This document shows positions 44,562 through 53,709 of a stretch of 64,000 nucleotides of DNA, in pieces. The translations under genes and the position numbers were made by a program. Origin of the DNA: Aestuariivirga litoralis (GTDB lineage Bacteria; Pseudomonadota; Alphaproteobacteria; Rhizobiales; Aestuariivirgaceae); the NCBI RefSeq assembly GCF_015714715.1, contig NZ_WAHS01000001.1, forward strand, positions 1,995,001 through 2,059,000, read 5' to 3'. Every line of letters starts with the position of its first letter. Position 1 is the stretch's first letter. Under the pieces are notes generated by a model. The model searched no databases and had not been told where the DNA came from. It saw only the letters and a program-made list of their open reading frames with translations.

Positions 44562-45478
44562 GCCGTCATTACCTTTGCCAGTTCGCGGGCTTGCAGCATG
44601 CAGGTGCCGGCGCGCTCCAGATGGCCGAGCACATTGCCGACAGCCAAAACGTTGGGGCGTGATGTCTTGAATTGTTCCGTCACTTTCGGGGCCCAGCCTT
44701 CGCGCTCAATAAAGCCATCAGCATAGAGCGCCGATTCACTGCGGAACTTGCCGGAGATGATTACGCCGTCACACGCGATCTGCTTGGTTGTTCCGCCCTG
44801 CTCCACTTCCACCGCCTCCACCTTTTTGTGGCCGAGGATGGCGCGGAGTTTCGCCTTGCGCAACACCGGCGCACCGAAAACCAGTCTTGCGCCCAGTCCG
44901 AAAATGCCGGGCGCATCGAGGCTGGCTTCTTCGGTGATCATCGCTTGCACGCGCATGCCGGCATGGCGGCAAGTGAGCAGACTCGAGAATGACACCCATT
45001 CCGACCCGATGATGACGGGGCGCGAGAACGGCTTTTCGTGATTGAGATAGACGCGCTGCTGCAACTCACCCGTATTCATTACGCCGGGCAATTTGTTGCC
45101 GCCGATGAGGCGCGCGGCGCGTGAGGCTTCGCGCGTGCCGGTGGCCAGCACCAATGTGCCCGCACTCATTTCCTGAATGCCCTTGGCGGAATGCAGGCGC
45201 AGATTTCCAGACATGGTGAAATTCAAAACCGTGGTGGCGGTGCGCAGATCAATTTCGCGCGCAGGTTCACGCAGCAGTTTGGCGAAGGTGGGGCCTTTGT
45301 GGGTGCGCCATGAATTATAAAGCCCGAAGCCGCCATGGCCGCAATGCCGGGGAATGCCACCGGCTTGCGCTTCGCGCTCCAGCACCACCACATCCTTGCG
45401 GCCGCGTTCACGCAGCTCGCAGGCCAGCGTCAAACCCGCCGGGCCACCACCGATGATGACCACATCATGATGCTCCAT
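44558..45478 (-). CDS. FAD-dependent oxidoreductase, GlpB-like partner
   Basis: A 306-residue flavoprotein with an N-terminal FAD motif (DVVIIGGGPAGLTLACELRERG), a second motif LVLATGTREASRAARLIGG, and a C-terminal VLAVGNVLGHLERAGTC. It corresponds to the short FAD/NAD-linked oxidoreductases adjacent to glycerol-3-phosphate dehydrogenases in several bacteria. The ATG at 45478 lies 14 bases inside the end of the GlpA-like gene. The longer frame to 45574 is not supported. With its neighbours it likely passes electrons from a polyol phosphate. Confidence 0.83.
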   Translation of the reverse strand: MEHHDVVIIGGGPAGLTLACELRERGRKDVVVLEREAQAGGIPRHCGHGGFGLYNSWRTHKGPTFAKLLREPAREIDLRTATTVLNFTMSGNLRLHSAKGIQEMSAGTLVLATGTREASRAARLIGGNKLPGVMNTGELQQRVYLNHEKPFSRPVIIGSEWVSFSSLLTCRHAGMRVQAMITEEASLDAPGIFGLGARLVFGAPVLRKAKLRAILGHKKVEAVEVEQGGTTKQIACDGVIISGKFRSESALYADGFIEREGWAPKVTEQFKTSRPNVLAVGNVLGHLERAGTCMLQARELAKVMTA

Positions 45479-46823
45479 GCTTGGCCTTTTCGAATGCAGC
45501 TGAGACATGCTGAGCGCAATAGAAGCCCTGGCAGCGGCCCATCGTGGCGCGGGTGCGGCGCTTGAGGCCGGCAAGATCGCCCGCAGGCAGGGGGCCTTTG
45601 GTGGCGGCTTCGATTTCGCCGCGCGTGACCCATTCGCAATGGCAGATGATCTCGCCGCCTTTCATGTAGGGGCGGATGGCGTGTTCGGCGAGATTGGGAA
45701 CCGGCGTCCATTTCGGTGGCGGCAGCTTCTTCGGCAGCTTGCCGAAATGCTTGGCGTAAAGCGCACTCACATGCTGGGCGATGCCGAGCGACCCTGTGAG
45801 GCCGGTGGAACGGATGCCTGCTGCGGTGATCCAGTTCTGCTTTTCATCGGCCTCGATAATGTATTCGCTTTGCTGCGTGGCGGGGCGCAGGCCGGCATAG
45901 AGTGCGGTTACGTCCACATCCTTCAGCGCAGGAAGCATTTCGATGGCGCGGGCTTTGAGCTTTTCCAGCGTGGCTGTGTCAGTCGTGGCGTTTTCGCGTT
46001 CATCGGTTTCTTCGGCAGTTGGGCCTATGGCGAGATTGCCGAAGATGGTGCGGAACAGAACCACACCCTTGGTGCGGGCGGTAGGCACCGGCAGCAGGAT
46101 GGCGCGCAGCAGTTTTGCGGCAGGCTTGTCGAAGACGACGAACTGGCCTTTGCGCGGCTTTACCTCAAAAGAAGGCGTACGCGCCAAGGCTTCCACCTTG
46201 TCGCCATAAAGACCTGCCGCATTGATCACGATGCGCGCGGTGACCTCGCCTTGCGCCGTGGTGAGATGCCAGGCGTCTTTCTCAAAGCGGGCGGCGGTGA
46301 CTTCGGCTTTGCGGATGATTTTTGCACCATGGGCGATGGCCTGATGAGCATAGGCCAGCGGAGCCGACCATGGATCGATCACATGTTCACCCGGCACCAG
46401 CAGGCCACCCAACGCGTTGCGCGAGAGCTGCGGTTCGCGGATGCGCAGCTCGGTGGGCGAGAGCTGCTTCACATCATTCACGCCATTGGCGCGGGCCTTT
46501 TTCTCTATGCCCTCCAGCTTGGCTTTTTCTTCCTCATTCCAGGCGGCGATAATGGCCGAGGTTTCGAGCAAAGGCAGATTGAGGTTCTGCCGGATGTCCA
46601 GATATTCGGCATATCCGGCCTGCATGCATTTGAGTTCGAGGCTTTTGGGCGGTGCGTCGAAGCCGGTATGCAACAGCGCGCTGTTGCCCTTGGATGCACC
46701 GGAGAGAATATCGGCACCCTTTTCGAGCGCCACCGCCTTGAGGCCAGACATGGCCAGCCTGCGCAGGATAGCGAGGCCCACCACGCCACAACCGATCACC
46801 GCAATGTCGAATCTCTCGGACAT
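45465..46823 (-). CDS. FAD-dependent oxidoreductase with BFD-like [2Fe-2S] domain, GlpA-like
   Basis: A 452-residue protein combining a DAO-type FAD fold (FDIAVIGCGVVGLAILRRLA at the N-terminus, INAAGLYGDKVEALA centrally) with a C-terminal BFD-like iron-sulfur domain (about residues 390-445). Four cysteines (in EIICHCEW and MGRCQGFYC) match the [2Fe-2S] pattern CXC-X-CX4C. GlpA of the anaerobic glycerol-3-phosphate dehydrogenase has the same architecture. It is the first gene of the oxidoreductase-kinase run, 40 bases after the Nudix gene. Confidence 0.86.
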   Translation of the reverse strand: MSERFDIAVIGCGVVGLAILRRLAMSGLKAVALEKGADILSGASKGNSALLHTGFDAPPKSLELKCMQAGYAEYLDIRQNLNLPLLETSAIIAAWNEEEKAKLEGIEKKARANGVNDVKQLSPTELRIREPQLSRNALGGLLVPGEHVIDPWSAPLAYAHQAIAHGAKIIRKAEVTAARFEKDAWHLTTAQGEVTARIVINAAGLYGDKVEALARTPSFEVKPRKGQFVVFDKPAAKLLRAILLPVPTARTKGVVLFRTIFGNLAIGPTAEETDERENATTDTATLEKLKARAIEMLPALKDVDVTALYAGLRPATQQSEYIIEADEKQNWITAAGIRSTGLTGSLGIAQHVSALYAKHFGKLPKKLPPPKWTPVPNLAEHAIRPYMKGGEIICHCEWVTRGEIEAATKGPLPAGDLAGLKRRTRATMGRCQGFYCAQHVSAAFEKAKHGAS

Positions 46824-46863
46824 GGTTCAGGTTTTAGGGGGATTTCGATGCGAAACCAATTCG

Positions 46864-47433
46864 TCATTCCAACATCAGATGTTGGAGCAGCACGATGGTT
46901 TTGCTATCGGTGATGCCGCCTTTTTTCATTAGTGCGATGGCCTCATTGATCGGCATTTCGATCACTTCGATATCTTCATGTTCAGAATCAAGTCCGCCGC
47001 CAGCATTCACTTTGTCTGCTGTAGTGTAATCCGCAATGAAAAGGCTGATGCGCTCTGACAGGGCGCCGGGGCTGGAGAAGCAATCCACCACGTGGCGGAT
47101 GTTGTGGATGGCAACGCCCAGTTCTTCCATAGCCTCGCGGCGCACGCATTCTGCCGGAGCGTCACCGTCAAGAAGACCGGCGCAAGCCTCGATGATCCAC
47201 GGGTCATGCCCGCCAAAGGCCGCACCAGCGCGCCACTGGCGCACCAGCAAGACCATGCCGCGCGCTTTATCAACGGGCAGGACCGAGGCACCATCTCCAT
47301 GATCCGAGACTTCGCGCGGCAGCAGGCGGATGTTTCCATCCCCGTCCCTTGCCTCCACCATCAGCCGGGTGAGGGTGGACCAGCCCTTGGCCATGAGTTC
47401 GCGCTTCAGGATTCGGTAGGTGAATTTTGCCAT
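46864..47433 (-). CDS. nudK: Nudix hydrolase, NudK-like (GDP-mannose or ADP-ribose pyrophosphatase family)
   Basis: A 189-residue Nudix enzyme. The box reads AGLLDGDAPAECVRREAMEE followed by LG, in which the usual first Gly and first Glu are replaced by Ala and Asp; E. coli NudK has the same substitutions (AGLLDNDEPEVCIRKEAIEE). REAMEEL supplies the metal-binding Glu residues. HDPWIIEACAG and FSSPGALSERISLFIADY are also family marks. The ATG at 47433 is preferred to the codon at 47469 because the family starts near MAKFTYRIL. It may be co-transcribed with the polyol genes, or may link to GDP-mannose from manC. The exact substrate is uncertain. Confidence 0.8.
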   Translation of the reverse strand: MAKFTYRILKRELMAKGWSTLTRLMVEARDGDGNIRLLPREVSDHGDGASVLPVDKARGMVLLVRQWRAGAAFGGHDPWIIEACAGLLDGDAPAECVRREAMEELGVAIHNIRHVVDCFSSPGALSERISLFIADYTTADKVNAGGGLDSEHEDIEVIEMPINEAIALMKKGGITDSKTIVLLQHLMLE

Positions 47434-47507
47434 GGACTGCTTTCTAGATAGACGAAGGTATTTACACAATCTTAACTAAATTTGCCCAAGTCTGGCTTTC
47501 ATCCGAA

Positions 47508-48125
47508 ATGCCAAAAGCCGCTGCCATCAATCGCTTTTCCTATATGTCTGCCATGACTGCGGTGGGCTTGATGATGGCTGCCGCCATTGGCTTTGCTGCG
47601 GTCCTCAAGCACCAGCACAGCCACAAGATCCCGTTTGTTGCGCAGGCCGAGGCCGGAGCACTTACCGGCTCCGTCGCACCCGCACAGCAATTGGGGCCTT
47701 CGGGCCTGCCCATTCCGCGTTTTGTTTCGCTTAAGGCCGAGAAGGTCAATGTGCGCAAAGGCCCATCGAGCGACCATGCCGTGGCCTGGGTTTACCAGCA
47801 GAAGGGCCTGCCGGTTGAAATCACCGCCGAGTTTGAAACCTGGCGGCGCATCCGCGATGCCGAAGGTTCGGAAGGCTGGATCCTGCAGAACATGCTGGCC
47901 GGCAAGCGCACCGCTTTGGTTGCACCATCGCGCAAGGACAGTTTCATCAATCTGATGTCTGAGCCTTCGATTGAATCGCGCGCCGTGGCCAAGCTAGCGT
48001 CCGGTGTGCTGGGCGAGATCAAATCCTGTGACGGCACTTGGTGCCGCATCGTGTCCGGCGGTTATGATGGCTATGTGGACCAGAACATGGTCTGGGGTGC
48101 CTATCCCGGCGAGGCCGTGAACTAA
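47508..48125 (+). CDS. Exported or anchored protein with two bacterial SH3 domains
   Basis: A 205-residue protein with an N-terminal membrane segment (about residues 11-30, SAMTAVGLMMAAAIGFAAV), then two SH3-type modules. Module 1 (about 77-145) contains KAEKVNVRKGPSSDHAVAW and EGWILQNMLAG; module 2 (about 150-200) contains INLMSEPSIESRAVAKL and YDGYVDQNMVWG. Such domains bind peptidoglycan or peptides in the periplasm. It is divergent from the Nudix gene. No close functional partner is evident. Confidence 0.85.
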   Translation: MPKAAAINRFSYMSAMTAVGLMMAAAIGFAAVLKHQHSHKIPFVAQAEAGALTGSVAPAQQLGPSGLPIPRFVSLKAEKVNVRKGPSSDHAVAWVYQQKGLPVEITAEFETWRRIRDAEGSEGWILQNMLAGKRTALVAPSRKDSFINLMSEPSIESRAVAKLASGVLGEIKSCDGTWCRIVSGGYDGYVDQNMVWGAYPGEAVN

Positions 48126-48188
48126 ATTTCCATTTGGACGGAACTTGTTCTGAACTTCCGCGTTGGCTCAAAACGGTTGGCGGGGAAA

Positions 48189-49322
48189 ATGCCAGAAGCG
48201 AAGCTATATTCCATGTTTCTTTTGCTTGCGCTGGTTTCAGTGCCCGTTGCTTCCGGTGCTGAGGAATTCCCGTCCGGCATCACCCACCCCACCATATTCC
48301 CTGACTTTGATCCCAATGCGCCTGCCTGCACCGCGCCTCCGGGACTGACCAAGACGCTGGCTTATGTTCAAGAGAATGAGCGCGAGTTCCTGGGCGGCGT
48401 GGATCATGGCTTGAGCATGGCCGCGAAGGATCGTGGTTTGGACTATCGCCGGGCAGTGGTCGAAAATGATGTTGGCAGAGCGGTGCAGCAGATCGAGGCT
48501 TACCGCAAGGACAAGGTGGGCGCGCTGATTGCAACCTCATCCAATCCGAGTGCCGTTAGCCCGGGATTGCAGCAGGTACTCTGGTCAGGCGCCTATGTCG
48601 GCACCATAGTGCCGCCGCCGGCCACCCTGCTGCTCAACGCGCCGCAATATGCGACAGGCAAGGCGCTGGCCGATGCAGCTATTGCGCATATCAAGTCAAA
48701 GCTTGGCGGAAAAGCCAATGTGGTTTTGCTCACACAGGATTCGATGCAGTTTCTGACGCCGCGCTTCAAGGCGATGCGTGACGCACTTGATGCGCTGCCA
48801 GACGTGACCATTGTCGCCGATATCGCGCCCAACACTGTGAGCAAGGAAGGTGGGGCGACCACCATGAAGACGATCCTGCTGGTCAATCCCGATATTGATG
48901 TGGTGCTCGGCAGCGATGCCGTGGTGCTGGGCGCGCTGCAGGCGTTGCGTGACGCCGGCAAGGCGCGGCCCGACCAGTTTCTGGGCGGCATTGATGGTGA
49001 ACCTGAGGCCGTGGCCGAGATCAAGAAGGGCGACAGCCCCTACAAGGCCAGCATTGCGCTATCATCGCCGGTCTTCGGATATGCGATGGGAGAGTATGGT
49101 GCTGATTGGCTGGAAGGCAAAAGCGTGCCGCAAGCCATGGATATTCTGCCCACGGCATTGACCAAGGATAATATCCATCAATACGAAGCTGACTTGGAAA
49201 ACCCTGCGGCAGTTTTTGCCGATCCAGCGCGGCGCGCGGCCTATCTCAAGATGTATGGCAATATCTGTTATGACACGCGGGATCGTTATGTGAATTTCCC
49301 GTGGTCGTCGGAGATGAAATAG
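48189..49322 (+). CDS. Orphan periplasmic sugar-binding-type protein (PBP1 fold)
   Basis: A 377-residue exported protein with a signal peptide (about residues 1-23) and a type 1 periplasmic-binding fold of the RbsB/TorT sort: TLAYVQENEREFLGGVDHGL, IEAYRKDKVGALIATSSNP, VDVVLGSDAVVLGALQALRDAG and FLGGIDGEPEAVAEIKKGD. No permease or ATPase gene adjoins it, so it may feed a transporter elsewhere or serve as a sensor partner. The ATG at 48189, after GCGGGG, is preferred to a TTG at 48177. The N-terminal extension (PSGITHPTIFPDFDPNAPAC) is longer than usual. Confidence 0.82.
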   Translation: MPEAKLYSMFLLLALVSVPVASGAEEFPSGITHPTIFPDFDPNAPACTAPPGLTKTLAYVQENEREFLGGVDHGLSMAAKDRGLDYRRAVVENDVGRAVQQIEAYRKDKVGALIATSSNPSAVSPGLQQVLWSGAYVGTIVPPPATLLLNAPQYATGKALADAAIAHIKSKLGGKANVVLLTQDSMQFLTPRFKAMRDALDALPDVTIVADIAPNTVSKEGGATTMKTILLVNPDIDVVLGSDAVVLGALQALRDAGKARPDQFLGGIDGEPEAVAEIKKGDSPYKASIALSSPVFGYAMGEYGADWLEGKSVPQAMDILPTALTKDNIHQYEADLENPAAVFADPARRAAYLKMYGNICYDTRDRYVNFPWSSEMK

Positions 49323-49326
49323 GTTC

Positions 49327-49734
49327 TTAGACCTTCTTGACCCGCACGATCACGTCGATGCGGTCGATCACTTTGCCCTTGGGCAGAGACGGAAGCCCGG
49401 TGATCTTCAGCGAGGCCGGATCAATGTCGGTCAGCGCGCCATCTTCCTCATTGAAGAGGTGGAAGTGGTTTAAGGTGTTGGTGTCGTAATAGGTGCGGTC
49501 ACCCTCAAGCGCCAGCTCGCGCAGCAGGCCTGCCGTCTTGAACTGGTGCAAGGTGTTATAGACGGTGGCCAGCGAAACCTTGAGGCCGGCCTTTTGCACT
49601 TCGGCAAACAGGCTTTCAGCCGAGACATGCTTGTCATGGCCGTCAAACAGAACGCGCGCCAGAGCCAGCCGCTGCGCCGTGGGGCGCAAGCCTGCCGCTT
49701 TCAAGCGCCTTTCTGCTTCTTGAATATGGTTCAT
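49327..49734 (-). CDS. irr: Fur-family iron response regulator Irr
   Basis: Irr represses haem synthesis and activates or represses iron genes in response to haem in Alphaproteobacteria. The 135-residue protein has the Fur winged helix (LKAAGLRPTAQRLALARVLF, VSLATVYNTLHQFKTAGLLRE) and the Irr-type histidine motif NTLNHFHLFNEEDG. The C-terminus is PKGKVIDRIDVIVRVKK. There is no N-terminal Cys-Pro haem regulatory motif, unlike the Bradyrhizobium protein. The ATG at 49734 gives the usual N-terminus MNHIQEAERRLK; the longer frame to 49770 is not supported. It is divergent from fabA, the common rhizobial linkage. I saw no ICE-box palindrome in the 120-base promoter region. Confidence 0.92.
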   Translation of the reverse strand: MNHIQEAERRLKAAGLRPTAQRLALARVLFDGHDKHVSAESLFAEVQKAGLKVSLATVYNTLHQFKTAGLLRELALEGDRTYYDTNTLNHFHLFNEEDGALTDIDPASLKITGLPSLPKGKVIDRIDVIVRVKKV

Positions 49735-49854
49735 GCGCGCCCTATAGCAGGGAACAGGCCCCGGCAGCAATCATCCACACGCCACTTTCTCGGCATTTGG
49801 CTTTGCCTCTGCCGGGTGGTAAACTTGCCCAGTAATTTGAAGTGAACGGGAAAA

Positions 49855-50370
49855 ATGGCTGAACGCAAATCGAGCTTCCTTTTTGATGACCTGATCGCCT
49901 GCGGGCGCGGCGAGCTGTTTGGGCCCGGCAATGCGCAGCTGCCGCTGCCGCCCATGCTGATGTTCGACCGCATCACCCATATTGAAGAAAAAGGCGGTGC
50001 CCATCAGCTCGGCAAGGTTGTTGCCGAATTCGATATCAAGCCAGACCTCTGGTTCTTTCCCTGCCATTTCCAGGGTGATCCCGTCATGCCCGGTTGCCTT
50101 GGCCTTGATGCGCTGTGGCAGCTGACTGGCTTCTTCCTCGGCTGGCTGGGTGAGCCGGGCCGTGGCCGAGCACTCGGTGTGGGCGAAGTGAAATTTTCCG
50201 GCATGGTGACGCCAGAGGTCAAAAAGGTCACCTATGAGGTCGATGTGAAACGCCTCATCCTGCGCAGGCTGAAGCTTGCCGTGGCCGACGGCGTGATGAA
50301 GGCCGATGGCCAGACCATTTATGAAGTCACTGACATGAAGGTTGGCCTGTTCCAGCCAGAGGCCGCTTGA
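49855..50370 (+). CDS. fabA: 3-hydroxydecanoyl-ACP dehydratase/isomerase
   Basis: FabA dehydrates 3-hydroxydecanoyl-ACP and isomerises the product to the cis-3 form, the branch point to unsaturated fatty acids. At 171 residues it has standard length. Catalytic His71 lies in [14 protein letters not shown] and Asp85 in [13 protein letters not shown]. It is followed by fabB after 24 bases and then fabI, a fatty-acid operon conserved in Rhizobiales beside irr. Confidence 0.97.
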   Translation: MAERKSSFLFDDLIACGRGELFGPGNAQLPLPPMLMFDRITHIEEKGGAHQLGKVVAEFDIKPDLWFFPCHFQGDPVMPGCLGLDALWQLTGFFLGWLGEPGRGRALGVGEVKFSGMVTPEVKKVTYEVDVKRLILRRLKLAVADGVMKADGQTIYEVTDMKVGLFQPEAA

Positions 50371-50394
50371 GGCTTAAACCCGAGGAGAATTAAG

Positions 50395-51609
50395 ATGCGT
50401 CGCGTTGTCGTTACCGGCATGGGCATTGTATCGAGCATTGGCAACAATGTTCAGGAAGTCACGTCATCGCTGCATGATGCCAAGAGCGGCATTGTGAAGG
50501 CTGACAAATATGCCGAGCTGGGTTTCCGCTGCCAGGTGCATGGCCAGCCGCATTATGACCTCGACACGATTGACCGGCGTGTGCGCCGCTTCATGGGTGA
50601 TGGCGCAGCGTGGAACTATGTGGCCATGCAGCAGGCCATCGCCGATTCCGGCCTCGAAGAAAAAGACCAGAAGAATGAGCGCACCGGGCTGATCATGGGC
50701 TCTGGCGGGCCGTCCACCAAGTCGATCGTGTGGGCCGCTGATACGACGCGTGAAAAGGGCCCGAAGCGCGTGGGGCCGTTCGTGGTTCCCGCCGCGATGT
50801 CTTCTACCAATTCTGCCACGCTGGCCACGCCGTTCGGCATTCGTGGTGTGAATTATTCGATTTCGTCTGCTTGCGCCACCTCAGCCCATTGCATCGGCAA
50901 TGCGGCGGAACTCATTCAATGGGGCAAGCAGGATGTTATGTTTGCCGGTGGCGGTGAAGAGCTGGACTGGACTTTGTCCGTGTTGTTCGACGCAATGGGT
51001 GCGATGTCTTCCAAATTCAATGACAGGCCCGCCACGGCCTCGCGCGCCTATGACAAGAACCGCGATGGTTTCGTGATCGCCGGCGGTGCGGGCACTGTGG
51101 TGCTGGAAGAGCTTGAACACGCCAAGGCGCGCGGTGCGAAAATCTATGGCGAGATCGTCGGCTATGGCGCCACGTCTGACGGCTATGACATGGTGGCTCC
51201 TTCGGGCGAAGGTGCGGTGCGCTGCATGAAGCAGGCGCTGGCCACTGTCAAAGGCAAGGTCGATTACATCAACCCGCATGGCACTTCGACGCCGGTGGGT
51301 GACTCAAAGGAAATCGGCGCGATCAAGGAAGTGTTCGGTGCGGATATTCCGGCGATCTCTTCCACCAAATCGCTGACTGGCCATTCGCTGGGTGCGACCG
51401 GCGTGCAGGAAGCGATCTATTGCCTGTTAATGATGAAGAACGGTTTCCTGGCCGAAAGTGCAAATATCGAAGAGCTTGATCCTGAATTCGAGGGCGTGCC
51501 GATCCTGCGCAAGCGGGTGGACAATGCCAAGGTGGACACAGTGATGTCGAACTCGTTCGGCTTCGGCGGTACCAATGCCACGCTCGTCATGCAACGCTAT
51601 AACGGATAA
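50395..51609 (+). CDS. fabB: 3-oxoacyl-ACP synthase I
   Basis: FabB elongates the cis-unsaturated acyl-ACP made by FabA. The 404-residue thiolase-fold enzyme has the nucleophile Cys160 in [17 protein letters not shown], and the catalytic histidines in [15 protein letters not shown] and [31 protein letters not shown] closes the protein. AGGAGAATTAAG precedes the ATG. It sits between fabA and fabI. Confidence 0.97.
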   Translation: MRRVVVTGMGIVSSIGNNVQEVTSSLHDAKSGIVKADKYAELGFRCQVHGQPHYDLDTIDRRVRRFMGDGAAWNYVAMQQAIADSGLEEKDQKNERTGLIMGSGGPSTKSIVWAADTTREKGPKRVGPFVVPAAMSSTNSATLATPFGIRGVNYSISSACATSAHCIGNAAELIQWGKQDVMFAGGGEELDWTLSVLFDAMGAMSSKFNDRPATASRAYDKNRDGFVIAGGAGTVVLEELEHAKARGAKIYGEIVGYGATSDGYDMVAPSGEGAVRCMKQALATVKGKVDYINPHGTSTPVGDSKEIGAIKEVFGADIPAISSTKSLTGHSLGATGVQEAIYCLLMMKNGFLAESANIEELDPEFEGVPILRKRVDNAKVDTVMSNSFGFGGTNATLVMQRYNG

Positions 51610-51633
51610 GAAAACTGCTGGGGACGGAAAAGC

Positions 51634-52431
51634 ATGTCTGATTTGATGAAGGGTAAACGCGGCCTGGTCATGGGCGTGGCCAACGATCATTCCATCGCCT
51701 GGGGCATTGCCCAGCAACTGGCCGCGCAAGGTGCTGAATTGGCCTTCACCTATCAGGACGAGTCGCTGCTACGGCGCGTCGAGCCCTTGGCCAAATCAGT
51801 GGGCAGTGATTTCCTGCTGCCTTGCCAAGTGGAAGAAATTGCGTCGGTGGACGCAGTGTTTGACGCCATCAAGCAGAAGTGGGGCACGTTTGATTTCCTC
51901 GTTCACGCCATTGCCTTTTCCGACCGCAAAGAGTTGACGGGCAAATTCGCTGATACCAGCCGCGAGAATTTCACCAAGACGATGATCATCTCGGCCTTCT
52001 CGTTTGTGGAGATCACCAAGCGCGCTGCGGCCTTGATGCCGAATGGCGGCTCGATCATCACGCTCACTTATGGTGGCTCGGTGCGTGTCATGCCGAATTA
52101 CAATGTGATGGGTGTCGCCAAGGCGGCTCTTGAAGCTTCGATGCGCTATCTTGCGGCCGATTTCGGTCCGCAAGGTGTGCGCGTGAATGCGATTTCGGCT
52201 GGCCCGATGCGCACGCTTTCGGGCGCAGGCATCGGCGATGCACGCGCCATGTTCAACTATCAGCAGAACCACGCGCCGCTGCGCCGGACTATTACGCTGG
52301 AAGAAGTGGGCGGGGCCGGGCTCTATCTGCTCTCATCGCTGTCCGGCGGTGTGACCGGCGAAGTGCATTATGTGGATAGCGGCTACAACATCATCTCGAT
52401 GCCGCGGCCGGAAGATTTGGCAAAGTCGTAA
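51634..52431 (+). CDS. fabI: Enoyl-ACP reductase
   Basis: FabI reduces enoyl-ACP with NADH in the last step of each elongation cycle. The 265-residue short-chain-dehydrogenase fold has the FabI cofactor region GLVMGVANDHSIAWGIA and the active site Tyr156-X6-Lys163 in PNYNVMGVAKAALEASM, with Tyr146 nearby in LTYGGSV. This is the classical triclosan-sensitive enzyme family. It is the third gene of the fabA-fabB-fabI operon. Confidence 0.96.
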   Translation: MSDLMKGKRGLVMGVANDHSIAWGIAQQLAAQGAELAFTYQDESLLRRVEPLAKSVGSDFLLPCQVEEIASVDAVFDAIKQKWGTFDFLVHAIAFSDRKELTGKFADTSRENFTKTMIISAFSFVEITKRAAALMPNGGSIITLTYGGSVRVMPNYNVMGVAKAALEASMRYLAADFGPQGVRVNAISAGPMRTLSGAGIGDARAMFNYQQNHAPLRRTITLEEVGGAGLYLLSSLSGGVTGEVHYVDSGYNIISMPRPEDLAKS

Positions 52432-52473
52432 TTCACTCCACTTCGCCGCGAAGACGTTTGAAGAAGGTATCAC

Positions 52474-53709
52474 ATGACCACGCACGCCCAACTGCTCGAT
52501 AAATATGCTGAACTCACGGTGAAATCCGGCCTTAATTTGCGCAAGGGCCAGCAGGTGCTGATGACAGCGCCGCTGGAAGCCGTGGACCTGGTGCGTGCCA
52601 TTACGCATCACGCTTACAAGGTCGGGGCCTCGCTGGTGACCTGCTTGTACAATGACGAGCAGACGGCGCTCATGCGCTACACCGACGGGCACACGGAAGC
52701 GTTTGACGCAGCGCCCGGCTGGCTGTTCACGGGGATGGCGGAAGCCTTCCGTGATGGCAATTGCGCAAGGCTGGCGATCATCGGGGAAAACCCGGCTTTG
52801 CTTTCCGGCCAGGATATCGACAAGGTGTCACGCGCCAACCGCGCACGTTCCACCGCTTACAAGCCGGTCGTTGAACTCATCACCACCTTCGCCACCAATT
52901 GGTGCATCATTTCTGCGGCCACGCCATCGCATGCCAAAAGCGTGTTCCCTGATCTGCCGCCAGACAAAGCGATGGAAGCGTTGTGGGCCGCGATCTTCAA
53001 ATGCACGCGGGCTGATTTGCCCGATCCTGTTGCTGCATGGGCCGCCCATAACAAGGCGCTGCACCACCGGGTGAAGCTGCTCAATGACAAGCGCTATGCG
53101 GCATTGGCCTATAAAGGCCCGGGCACTGATTTTACGCTGGGCTTGGTCGATGACCATGTCTGGGCTGGCGGCGCGTCGATGGCCAAGAATGGCATCATGT
53201 GCAATCCGAACATCCCATCTGAGGAAGTGTTCTCCATGCCGCACCGCGAGCGGGTGGACGGCGTGGTGCGCTCGACGAAGCCGCTTTCTTACCAAGGCAC
53301 GTTCATTGAAGGTATCGAAGTGACGTTTGAGAAGGGCCGCATCATCAAGGGCACGGCATCCAAGGGTGCAGAAGTGTTCAAGAAGATGATCGAGACCGAT
53401 GACGGCGCAGCGCGGCTGGGTGAAGTGGCCCTCGTGCCGCATTCCTCGCCGATTTCGGCTTCCGGCATCGTGTTCAATGAAACGCTGTTCGACGAAAACG
53501 CCGCTTCGCATATCGCTGTGGGCCAGGCCTATTCGCAGAACATGGCGAACACGGCTAACATGAGTGCTGAAGAAAAGCTGGCGAAGGGCATGAACACCTC
53601 GCTGGTGCATGTCGACTGGATGATCGGCTCTGGCGAGCTCAATGTGGACGGCGTGTTCAAGGATGGCAAACGTGAACCACTGATGCGCAGCGGTGAATGG
53701 GTGGACTGA
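52474..53709 (+). CDS. M29-family aminopeptidase
   Basis: A 411-residue metallo-aminopeptidase of the AmpS/thermophilic aminopeptidase family. The metal-binding and active-site region is visible: NPNIPSEEVFSMPHRERVDG, EVALVPHSSPISASGIVFNE, LFDENAASHIAVGQAY and HVDWMIGSGELNVDG. It releases N-terminal residues in the cytoplasm. It lies 42 bases after fabI and its stop shares one base with the GNAT gene start. Confidence 0.93.
   Translation: MTTHAQLLDKYAELTVKSGLNLRKGQQVLMTAPLEAVDLVRAITHHAYKVGASLVTCLYNDEQTALMRYTDGHTEAFDAAPGWLFTGMAEAFRDGNCARLAIIGENPALLSGQDIDKVSRANRARSTAYKPVVELITTFATNWCIISAATPSHAKSVFPDLPPDKAMEALWAAIFKCTRADLPDPVAAWAAHNKALHHRVKLLNDKRYAALAYKGPGTDFTLGLVDDHVWAGGASMAKNGIMCNPNIPSEEVFSMPHRERVDGVVRSTKPLSYQGTFIEGIEVTFEKGRIIKGTASKGAEVFKKMIETDDGAARLGEVALVPHSSPISASGIVFNETLFDENAASHIAVGQAYSQNMANTANMSAEEKLAKGMNTSLVHVDWMIGSGELNVDGVFKDGKREPLMRSGEWVD

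Noticed and set aside
43269-44726. A 485-codon plus-strand open frame opposite the FGGY kinase
   Set aside because: The kinase motifs on the minus strand are unambiguous; the opposite frame is a by-product of GC bias.
45507-46913. A 468-codon plus-strand open frame opposite the GlpA-like gene
   Set aside because: Same reasoning; the minus-strand protein has FAD and iron-sulfur motifs.
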